This document shows positions 1-11,500 of a stretch of DNA of 64,000 nt, one piece after another. The DNA lies in contig CM019715.1 in NCBI GenBank assembly GCA_009760885.1, positions 22,967,642 through 23,031,641 on the forward strand, read 5' to 3'. A program made the translations under genes and the position numbers. Each line of letters begins with the position of its first letter. Positions within the stretch are counted from its first letter, which is position 1. This DNA comes from Achatina immaculata. Taxonomy: Eukaryota; Mollusca; Gastropoda; Stylommatophora; Achatinidae. The notes under the pieces were generated by a model. It did no database searches. It had not been told where the DNA came from and worked only from the letters and a program-made list of their open reading frames with translations.

Positions 1-10
1 CATATTAAGT

Positions 11-402
11 GCTGCCACTGCCACCACCACCACCATCACTACCATCACCACCACCACCACCACCAACATCACCATCACCACCACTGCCACTATCACCACC
101 ATCACCACCGCCACACCACCATCACCACCACCACCGCCACTATCACCGCCACACCACCATCACCACCACCGCCACCACCATCACCACCACCACCATCACT
201 GCCACAACCACCATCAACACCACCACCATCATCACCACCACCGCCACACCACCATCACCACCACCGCCACTATCACCAACATCACCACCATCACCATCAC
301 CACCACTGCCACCACCATCACCACCAGTACCACCACCACTATCACCATCACCACCACCGCCACCACCACCACCACCACCATCACCACCATCACCACCACC
401 AC
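11..402. repeat. (CAC/CAT)n trinucleotide tract
   Basis: About 390 bp of CAC, CAT and CGC-type triplets. It is simple-sequence DNA; long open frames here are an effect of composition and are not genes. Confidence 0.95.
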
Positions 403-479
403 AAATACTTTGGGGCATGAAGGTTAAGATAATGTCTGATATGGCAGTCAGGAAACCATAACTGATATACTTGTGTCAA

Positions 480-770
480 GTTTGTTGAACCATGGTAACC
501 AAAACCCACCTCTCTAGTTGTACCCCAGTAACAGGCTTAACCTGGTTAAAGGGCAGAGACTGCCATAGTCCCCATGGTGGTGGAGTCTGCTAAAGAAGTA
601 TTGCTCCCCCCCCCACTCCCCGATTATTAGCTGCACTCAGGAACTACAAAAAAAAAAAGCTGACGTAACCTGCTCCCAATCCAGCACAGTGCTGTGCCTC
701 AACATCTTAGCCACATTGGCTGCTGAGAACATTATCTCGCAGTTCCAGGGAGACAGAAGAAGAAGAGTCG
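480..770 (+). repeat. Interspersed repeat I, copy 1
   Basis: Shares blocks such as CCATAGTCCCCATGGTGGTG and GTGCCTCAACATCT with 54850-55160 (same strand) and with 23395-23680 (opposite strand). It ends near an AGAAGAAGA run. Unclassified; it could be a SINE or an old LINE end. Confidence 0.75.
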
Positions 771-816
771 TGGGGAAAAATAGAGAAGGAGTTACAGACT
801 GCCATATCATCTGGTT

Positions 817-2153
817 AAAATATTAAAATACCTCAAAAAAAGGCAACCTCAGTGACTGCAATAACCTTACTATCAGTTGTGTCAAAAGTGTTTTGTAAAG
901 TGATTCTGAATAGAATTAAGGATGTAGTGGACACTGCAGTGAGAGAAGAACAAGCAGGATTTCGAGAAGGGAGAAGCTGTCTCGACCACATCTTTACTCT
1001 CAGAATAATACTCGAAGAACATATTGAAAAGCAGAAACCATTAATACTGAACTTCATAGATTTTAAAAAGGCATTTGATAGCATACACAGAGATTCATTG
1101 TGGAGAATTTTAAGACTATATGGAATACCATCTAAAGCTGTCAACATCGTTAGAGATCTCTACAACAGATATATTTGTGCAGTCAAGACAGAAGGAGGAA
1201 TGAGTGAATGGTTTTGGATTGAAACAGGCGTGAAACAAGGATGTATATTATCTCCCTTGCTTTTTGGAATTGATATAGACTTTATAATGAAAAGATGCTG
1301 TACAGGTAAAACCGGCATTGATTGAGTATATGGGACCCAAATAGAAGATTTTGATTTTGCAGATGACAAAACTCTATCAGTGACAATGTAAAATTGATGC
1401 AGGAAAAAACAGATATCCTGTCTTACTTGGCTAACACAATAGGTCTTGAAATTAACAAAGACAAAACAAAAATAATGAAATTTCTCATTAATCAAGAAGG
1501 AAAAATATATGTAGAAGGAACAGCTGTTGATGAAGTCAACCAATTTGCATACCTTGGCAGCTACATAGACCAGGATGGTAACTGCAGGAAGGAAGTTAGA
1601 ATTAAAATCGCAAAAGCAGCATTGTCCTTCAAAAATCTTGAGAACGTATGGAATTCAAAAGTTATAAGCACAAAAACCAAGTTAAGATTATTCAATTCAA
1701 ATGTGATATCCACCCTCATTTATGCACGAGAAAGCTGGAAATCAACTAAAGAAATAGACAAGAAATTTGACTCTTTTGAAAACAAATGCCTCAGGAAAAT
1801 ACTTGGTATAAAGTGGAATGAATTTAAGAACAACACAGAGATAAGACAAATGAGCAAACAACAACCTGTCTCATGGTTGATCAGAAAAAGAAGATGGACA
1901 TATGTAGGCCATGTGATGAGAAGAGACAATCAGAGAATACCAAAACAAGCTATCAAGTGGAGCACAACAGGCCGAAGAAAAAGAGGTCAACCATGTGAAA
2001 CTCTAAAGAGGACATTGTTAAGAGAAGCCAGTTTAGTAGACATAAGATCCCTTGATGAAGTTGAAAAACTCGCTGAAAACAGGAAAACTTGGCAAAGAAC
2101 TATTCGAGCCCTATGTGACGTTTAACGGCACGGGAAGAATGTAAGATGTAAGA
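817..2153 (+). pseudogene. LINE family A, 5'-truncated reverse transcriptase fragment
   Basis: Conceptual translation across frames gives the RT blocks KKGNLSDCNN, QAGFREGRSCLDHIFTLR, FIDFKKAFDS, GVKQGCILSP and FADD, then the C-terminal tail [25 protein letters not shown] and [16 protein letters not shown] stop at about 1324 and a frame change near 1395 break the ORF, and the endonuclease is absent. The 3' end is GACGTTTAACGGCACGGGAA followed by TGTAAGA repeats, shared with six more copies in this window. Clade is uncertain (RTE- or CR1-like). Confidence 0.85.
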
Positions 2154-2416
2154 TTTCATCTGGTCATGAGAATCAGTATATGCATCACACTGGTGGAACC
2201 TACCAAAAAAATCATCTGTTCTGTATTCATTCCTAGGAGTTTCATAAAATCACCTTTTAATATACTCCTCTTCAGATTTCTGTGCATGTTTTACAAAATC
2301 TTCACCGCACCATCAGCTGAACAGAATCTGAGCTCAGAGTTGCTTGGAAGTCATAAACCAGGCAGTCAGCATCTAGATACTGACATGTGTTCTCACTGAT
2401 TTTCTTTTGCATCTAG

Positions 2417-2530
2417 TTGAAGAAGAAGATCCTACCAGAGATTATGTTACATCAAGCCCTTCAGACGGGAAAGAGAGTGAGAAAGAAGGATATGTGGCTC
2501 AGGATCCTGGCAGTGAACTTTACGGAGATG
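2417..2530 (+). CDS. MANBA: MANBA exon a (first in window)
   Basis: The acceptor is TTTTGCATCTAG and the donor GTGAGT. The exon opens with two bases completing a codon and ends with one base of the next. It encodes [20 protein letters not shown] and then ELYGD. In MANBA this is the segment after the acid/base region (SSPTNG-type motif, then the YFGDVHFYDY junction). Its last base joins the next exon to make Val of VHFYDY. Confidence 0.92.
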
Positions 2531-5500
2531 GTGAGTTTTTCTGCCAGAAGCATAGAAAATTTACTCGTGTCCAACTGCCAACTGTTTGTGTAGTCTTGTC
2601 AAAAGAAAAAATAAAAATAAAATCACTGTCATCCATTTAGCTCCTTTGTTGTTGGAAATTTACTGTTTTAAATTATTGTGAAAGCTGAAAATAAGAAATA
2701 AGTACAGTGTCATTTTCTTGAAAAACGAGCAGCATTTTTTAAACTGAAACTTTCTGTGTGAAATTCTGTTTAACTGTAGGCACAGAGTTTGCACCATTAC
2801 CAAAATAAAGCTTCCAAGATGTGAACGTTTCACATTTCATTGCTATGGTAACAGAATATCTTGGACAGAAGTGAAGTGGAGGAGATAACTGAGGTGTAGA
2901 TAATTTTAAAAATTTATGTACTGGGGTGTAGATAATTTAAATAAACTAATTAAGTTAGATAGAGGTGTATGGTGTAGTTTTACAAAGTGGCAGATGGAGT
3001 GTGTAAAGTGAAAAAAAAAAAAATAGAAAGTATGAGAATGTATAAATGAAAAACATACAACATCTGATATTTCAGATTTTTAAAAATTTTGTTTTTCATT
3101 TATATATTCTCATACTTTCTGTTCATTTTTTTCTCACTTTACTCACTCCTTCTGCCACTTTGTAAAACTACACCATACACCTCTATCTAACTTTATTATT
3201 TAAACCAGTTTTACTGCAGTCACCATCCCTTTTAAATAAACTAATGTACTGGGGTGTAGATAATTTAAATAAATTAATGTACTGGGGTGTAGATAATTTA
3301 AACTAATGTACTGGGGTGTAGATAATTTAAATAAACTGTTGGATGAAGAGAGAAGAGGAGAAATGGCACAACTGCATCAGAGAATAGTAAAGTCTGAGAG
3401 AGATCCACAACAGTGTGTTTTGATGTTCGAGAGAAGTTTGAGGTCTACAGTTGCAAAATGAACTGTCCATGGCTGTTGCAGGTACTATGATACATGTTTC
3501 TAGCTAATGTTCAACAAATTTTGTTGAATAAAATTGACATTTAAAACAAAGTTACATCTTTGAAATGGTGGAAATTAAAACTGTACTGACAGACAAGAAA
3601 GGAGACCTGAGTTAATACAGGCAAATTCAGAGATTTGAGTTTCCATTTTGTTTACAAAATCGTTTAATTTAGATACATACAGATTAAATTGTATGACAGA
3701 TTAAGTTTGACACATACTGATTAAATGTGACAAATTCAGTTAAACAAACCAGATAGTTTGGAAGATTTCATTCATCACATACAATCTAAATAGGTGGACA
3801 CATTCAGTCAGACATAAAGTAGATGGTTTGACAGATTTGGTTAGACATACAGACTAAATAGTCTGACATATTCATTTAAATATGTTCAGGGGTTAGCAGC
3901 AAACTGTGAGAAGTTATGAGAATTTTTTCTGATCTGTTATATGCCGGAAGATGTAATGAATGGCAACCACATCTTTTATTATCGTACATGGACATGGCTG
4001 TTAAATGGGTTGATACACTAATCCCAACAAATATGATCTTATATATATTAATTTAGCTAAAACATTTGCTTGTTGTAGTATGCTAAACATTGCTGATTTA
4101 ATCTACTTGGTTGGTTAACTTAGTCACAACATTTGCAGACTTCACTTGGTCACATTGTCCTATTCAGCACATTGTCACATTCAACACATTGTCCTATTCA
4201 GCACATTGTCCCATTCAACATATTGTCCCATTCAGCACATTGTCCCATTCAACACATTGTCCTATTCAGCACATTGTCACATTCAACACATTGTCCTATT
4301 CAGCACATTGTCACATTCAACATATTGTCCTGTTCAGCACATTGTCCCATTCAACATATTGTCCTGTTCAGCACATTGTCTCATTCAACACATTGTCCCA
4401 TTCAGCAAGGACTGAATACGTAACTAATGTATATTCCAGTCCACTTCTATGACTATACCGTGGATCAGTGGAATGCCTCATCATTCAAGATCCCACGTAT
4501 GGCCTCTGAGTACGGGGTTCAGGCCTGGTGTAATAACGAGAGCCTAGCCAATGTTTTTGCACCAGAAGATTTCAGTCGGACTTCAGCTATGGTCAACCAC
4601 AGACAACATCATGGAGCTGGTGAGTGGCTTGGAGACTGCGTTGATGGTTCTGATTTTTTTAATTCTGATGATCTATTGATTTTAGTCATGTGCATTCTTT
4701 CATCAGTGCTAAACACATCACTGTTGCATGAGTGAAAAACCGTGTATTAGTTCACAAATGATGGAAGACACATGAACACTCATGCATACTTCTTACACAC
4801 AAATATATTTTACATTAATAAGTAGAAGATGCTGAGACAGCTTCATAACAAAAGAGTTTCTCAAACTGATGGGTTGGATTCTGACCCCATCCAGTTGTAA
4901 GATTAGGTACTCAGCATGCAGTGTTGAGGAAATTGCTTCAAGAAATGAAGAGTATATTCTTGCATAGTAATTTTTTTTTTTTTTTTTTAAAACGACGAAA
5001 ACAACAGGCCTTGACCCGGTGGTACTGCAAGCCGGGTCCACCCGTAACAAGATGTGGACCATACCCCCAGCATTCAATGTGCAGGGCAGGCCTCAAGCAT
5101 CCAAATAATGATCAAAGTGTAGATACCACAAAGCGCAGAACTACACTTTGATCTTAGCTAAAAGGCTGAGAAGCTGTATAGTAAAGCACACACATGGTAA
5201 AGTAGGAGGATATCACATCTGGTGTAGCTCCATGAACATAGCTGTTGCCTGATTCACAATGTGTGAAGACTGAAATACAAGACTACACATGCATTTTATG
5301 TGCTGTTTCAGCTAAATTTATTTACTAACTTTTTAGGATGTTTCACAATCTTCCCTGTGTTTAGATGTTATAGAGAGCTTTCCCAGTCGTTCAGACCGCT
5401 TTTCTTATTTTACCCAGCTTCTGCCATTCTAGGCCTCATTATTTGATTGTTATTATCTCCCCTATAGGTTTTGAGTCTTTTAGGAATTTTTCTACATTAT

Positions 5501-8500
5501 CTCCCCTTATAACAGCCATTATTAAAAAAAACAACAGACTGAGGTGACTTCAGCTTTATGGAGAGAGTGGTGGAGGATAGACAAACGTAGATAGCCTATA
5601 CAGAGTGATGAAAGGGGGATGGACTAAGAGGTAGACCTAGACAGTAATGGCAAGACAGCCTAGAAGAAGATACACATGCCTTCGGAAATGATAGTTGCCA
5701 AGAAAAGATCAAGAACAGAGAGGAATGGAGACATGTCTTGTCCATGCCTCAGTGGCTCGGAGCTGCTGCTGCTGCTGCTGAATTCAGAAGTGACTCAGAG
5801 AAGAAGAAGAAGGGAAATAGGTTTTAGGTCTTTCAGGATGTTTAATTCCCAGGTTTTTAAATGTGTATTTCCATGCAAAACTTCTATTAAAAAATTCAGT
5901 CATTGTTATTATTATTATTATCATTATTATTACTTATGCATTTATTGCTCCCGTATATTTAAATATTCAGTGCATGAGGGGGAGGGGGGGAAGCTCAGTA
6001 ATAATCACCCTTTGCTGTGTTTGCAAAATAATGAAGAGCAAAACTGCAGGACAAATTAGCCAGCTTTGATCTGCTGTGGTGTGCTAAACTTCTTTTCATG
6101 ACTGCAAGACTCAGCAACAGAAGCCTTTGGGGGACATGTTTTAAGAATAGATGACCACCATATCTCCGAACTAAAGATTACATGAAAAAATCTTTGGAGA
6201 TATAGATACTATAATACAGACCAAAACTGACATACAAAATAACTTTAGTATTCTTACATCTTACGTCCTTCCCGTGCCGCTAAACGTCGTATGGTAGTTC
6301 GCCAAGATTTCCTGTCTTCAGCGAGTTTTTCAATCTCATCAAGGGATGTTATGCCCACTGAACTGGGCTCTCTTAACAATGTCCTCTTTAGAGTTTCATG
6401 TAGTCGACGTCTTTTTCTTCAGCCTGTTGTGTTCCACTTGATAGCTTGTTTGGGGATTCTCTTATTGTTCCTTCTCATCATATGACCAATATATGTCCAT
6501 CTTCTTTTTCTGATCACCAGTGAGACAGGTTGTTTGCTATCTGTCTTATCTCTGTGTTGTTCTTGAATTCTTTCCACTTTATACTGAGTATTTTCCTTAG
6601 GCATTTGTTTTTGAAAGAGTATAATTTCTTGTCTAATTCTTTAGTTGTTTCCCAGCTTTCACATGCATAAATGAGAGTGGATATTATATTTGAATTGAAT
6701 ACTCTTAGCTTGGTTTTTAACTTTAGTATTGCTAGGACAAAAATAAAAAGGCAAAAGACTATCCCAAATGGACAAGTGTTTGTGCTTTTCAAAAAGAGGA
6801 TGATTAAAAAAGATTAAAGATAGATGACAGAAGTGCTGAGAGACTTTACTTTTCAGCGGAAGTATGATTTGTTGCTGGTTAGAGACTTGACTTTGCAATA
6901 GAAATATGATTTGTTGTTGGTTAGAGACTTGACTGTGCAATAGAAGTATGCTTTGTTGCTGGTTAGAGACTTGACTTTGCAACAAAAGTATAATTTGTTG
7001 TTGGTTAGAGACTTGACTTTGCAACTTTGGTATGATTTGTTGTTGCTGTGACCAGTAATGATAATAAAAAATTGCTAGAATCAGATAAGAGTGAAGCTAT
7101 CAGCAAAATCCTGCTGGGCAACTTCCACAAACATCTAACATCTGGTTACTTCAAAATCATATTTTAAAATGAAGCGTAGTTTTTAAAATTATAATTATTT
7201 TTGTAACTATTATGACTACAGTTACTGAAGTTATTAGTATGAAATTATATTCTTCCAGGTAACTTGGAAATGACACTTGAAGTTGGAATACATCTAAACT
7301 TGCCAAATTCACCCGATGAAAAATCCAACTTTGTTGATTTTATTTATCTTACACAGGTATGAGATCATGTATGCATGTATGTGTGGGCATGTATATGTAA
7401 GAGAGTGTGAGAGTGTATGTGTGGAGGAGTGAGAATGCTCATGAGTGAGAGAAACTATGAATGAGTGATAGAGAAAATGTGTGTGAGTATGAGAGAGAGA
7501 GAAAGTGTATGAGAGTGTGTGTAAATGAGAGAGAGAAAGAGATATAAGAATGAGTTTGGAAGAAATGGAGAATGAACATAGTTGTGAAGGAGAGAAGAGA
7601 AAAATGTAATGTCAAAGCTTGGCATTTATGAGGGAAACATATACAGCAGGCAGGCAAGGAGCTGAGAAGAACGACAGAGTTGTAGGCAAGAGACTGCAGA
7701 CTGAATTATATCATTTGTAACAACGAAGCAAATAAAAATACACTGACATAGCACATATTTCACCTTGCTGACATCACATAGAGAAATGGTGTCTGCTTAC
7801 TTAGAGAAAGAGGAAACTAAAAGCATGTAAGTGAAAATGTATTGGAAGAGTAAGCACACAAAGAAAGGAACTCAGAATGAGAGTGATCGACTGTGTAATG
7901 GAGTAAGGAAGTTACATGCTATAGCTTGACTCGGGATTTCTCACACGGATGCATGCCCCTGTGCAGACAGACCACAAACCCCAGAGAATGTGCCCCAGGA
8001 GTGCCCCAGCATTCACTGACCTACAAAGCCAGACCTGGCCACCAAAGATGGAACTGAGGGAGAAGCTGTGGGGCTGGAGAGAACTGTGGAATTCATCCTG
8101 GCAACCCAGCTTCCGATTTAGCACGACCCAGCACTTGAACACATAAGAAGAAGAAGAAGACATGCTATAGCAGATATGTACGGTTTACCATTTGTTTGTT
8201 TATTATGTAAATGTCAGCTGTAACCTGTTTAAAAGAATGGGAGAATAGATCAAATATGTTATCTGTGTTTGAAATTAGTTTTATTTAGTCAGTTTTTAAA
8301 GAAAAACTCTTTGCTTGTGTTTTGATAGCTGAATTCTGATAGTGTGACTGTGCATGCGTGTACAAGTATGAATAAAATAGTGACCTTAATTTTCTATTTT
8401 ATTTGAATAAAATGTACAGATATGACCAAAAACTCATTATCACTTTTCAGCATAGCCCCTACCACGCTCAGTGCAAGTTTGTCACCATTTCACTAATAAG

Positions 8501-11500
8501 GAATTCCTTGGAAAAAAAAATCTTGTGACTGACCCAGTAGCCAACTATGCACTGCCTCTTTAATCTCTTCCTCTGTACTGAACTTATTCCCACCTAGTAC
8601 CTCCTTCATGGGTCCAAACCCACGATAATCACAAGGTGTGAGATTGGGTGAATATGCAGGATGTGGAAGACACTCCAAACAGATATGTAATTTATTGAGC
8701 TGTTGCATGTGCTGTGTGAGACTGTGCATTATCTCCCCTGTAACAGCACACTAGAATTGAGTAGACTGTGATGTTTTGACATGCTTACAGGTTTCAAGTA
8801 TGGTTCTCAAGCAGATCACATTATGCTCTACTATTGATTGTGGTTCCTTAGGGTATGTAATGTTCCAGAACTGGACCTCTACAGTCCCAGAAGAGTGTGA
8901 GCATCAATTTTTTAGTGGAGAGAATTGTACAGAATCTCTGTGGTTTTGGCAAGGATGAACTTTACCACTCTTTGCTGAAACTAATATATCCAGCATTCAT
9001 CTCCAGCAATGTTGCTTATAGAAAGCCATCTCCTTCAACTTCAAAACGTCATACACCCAAGAAACGAATAACTATTCACTGTTCTTCTCTGATGCATACT
9101 TCTAAAGGAGTGGCTATATTTGAGCTGGTCTGCTGACATCATATTTCCAAAATGGCCAACGTGCCTCTGCAGACAAACATCAAGAGAGGGATGTCATAAC
9201 ATATCACTACCACAACTGTCTAGTACTCAATTTAGATTTGTTGTAGCAAAAGTAAGGTTACTTTTTGATTCACCCTTGTTCTTAAAACTGAATAACATCA
9301 TTTAAAATTACAGTCCTTCATAGCCAAAGAAAATTATGTCTCTGGGTTATAGCTTATACACAGTCTACTATTAACTAGTTTATTATATAAATATAGTCAG
9401 TGAGCAACACTCCACTGTCCATTTGTTGACTAGATAAAAATACCTAAAACATAAGATGGTATCTCGTGCTGTTCATGTCAATAATTATTTCAGATCAACC
9501 AAGCCATGTCCATCAGAACTCAGTCAGAACATTACAGACGAAGTCAAACTCAGCAGCTTTCTGATGGCAGGGGCTTGACAATGGGTGCTCTCTATTGGCA
9601 ACTAAATGACATTTGGCAAGCCCCAACTTGGGCCTCAATAGGTGAATTGTTTATTAGTTAACTTTCTCCAACCTGCCAATAATGAAAAAAAAAGAACATT
9701 TGATTTGTGCTTAAAACTTAATATGATATAAAATAGGGACATTTTCCAAACAGTTCTCAAGTGTTGATTGTTGATCGTCTCATGACAGTATTTTGGTTAT
9801 CTGCTGAAACCTCCTCCAAAAATTAGGTGACCTCCACAATCAAATATTTCGGAGTAAATCAGTTTAATGACTGAGAGTTTACTGAATGATTGGAAAATTA
9901 CTGAATAACTGGGAAATTACTAACCGAATAAGGACATATTTATCTTACATCTTACATCCTTCCCATGCCGCTAAACGTCGCATAAGGCCCGCATGGTAGT
10001 TCGCCAAGATTTCCTGTCTTCGGCAAGTTTTTCAGTCTCATCAAGGGATGTTATGCCCACTGAACTGCCTCTCTTAACAATATCCCCTTTAGAGTTTCAC
10101 GTGGTCAACCTCTTTTTCTTTGGCCTGTTGTATTCCACGATAGCTTGTTTGGGGATCCTCTGATTGTTTCTTCTCATCACATGACCGACATGTGTCCATC
10201 TTCTTTTTCTGATCACCCATGAAACATGTTGTTTGCTCATCTGTCTTATCTCTGCACTGTTCTTGAATTCGTTCCACTTTATAGCAAGTATTTTCCTTAG
10301 GCATTTTTTTTCGAAAGAGTCTAATTTCTTGTCTGTTTCTTTAGTTCATTTCCAGCTTTCACATGCATAAATGAGGGTGGATATTACATTTGAATTAAAT
10401 AATCTTAACTTTGTTTTTGTGCTTATAACTTTTGAATTCCATATGTTCTCAAGATTCTTGAAGGTCAGTGCTGCTTTTGCAGTTCTAATTCTAACTTCCT
10501 TTCTGGTTGCCACCATCCTGGTCTATGTAGCTGCTGAGATATGCAGATTGGTTTACTTCTTCAACAGCTTTCCCTTCTACGTATATTTGTCCTTCATGGT
10601 TAATGAGGTTTCATTATTTTTGTTTTGTTCTTGTTAATTTCAAGACCTGTTTTACTAGCCATTGAAGATAGGTAAGAAGTATGAGTTGTTTATTAATTGA
10701 TGGTTACATAAGTTGTTTGATTTATTATTTGGTCATTATATAAGTGCTTATTACATGTGATAGACAGATATCATGTATATGATCTTTAGCAAAGAAAAAA
10801 CCTCAGTCTGTTCAGCATAATCTACTAGACAAAACCACACTGAAAACAAAAAAAAAACCACTATGACCAAACCCTTCTGCCACAGACACAATGCACAGAT
10901 ATAGAATGAGTTCAGATCTTCATATTCCATGACCCAGCACAAGAGACAGAGTAAAACTCATAGACATGGGGCACCTTAGTGATGTAGTGATTAGCGGACT
11001 GCTCTCTCACTATGATATCAATGGTATTTAGTGCAGCTGGAGGCGTCCTAGTCACTCAGCTGGAGGCGTCCTAGCCACTCAGCTGGAGGCGTCCTAGTCA
11101 CTCAGCTGGAGGCGTCCTAGCCACTCAGCTGGAGGCGTCCTAGTCACTCAGCTGGAGGCGTCCTAGTCACTCAGCTGGAGGCGTCCTAGTCACTCAGCTG
11201 GAGGCGTCCTAGTCACTCAGCTGGAGGTGTCCTAGCCACAGCTGGAGGCGTCCTAGTCACTCAGCTGGAGGCGTCCTAGTCACTCAGCTTGAGGCGTCCT
11301 AGTCACTCAGCTGGAGGTGTACTAGTCACTCAGCTGGAGGTGTCCTAGTCACTCAGCTGGAGGCGTCCTAGTCACTCAGCTGGAGGTGTCCTAGCCACAG
11401 CTGGAGGCGTCCTAGTCACTCAGCTGGAGGCGTCCTAGTCACTCAGCTTGAGGCGTCCTAGTCACTCAGCTGGAGGTGTACTAGTCACTCAGCTGGAGGT

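Noticed and set aside
9..461. 150-codon proline/histidine-rich open frame at the left edge
   Set aside because: It is translated (CAC/CAT)n simple repeat with no start context or splice support.
4111..4452. Three overlapping open frames with repeated [12 protein letters not shown] peptides
   Set aside because: All are frames of one 17-bp minisatellite inside a MANBA intron.
4987..5177. Functional U2 snRNA gene
   Set aside because: The branch-site pairing element is altered, the centre is rearranged, and an A-tail with target-site duplication shows retroposition.
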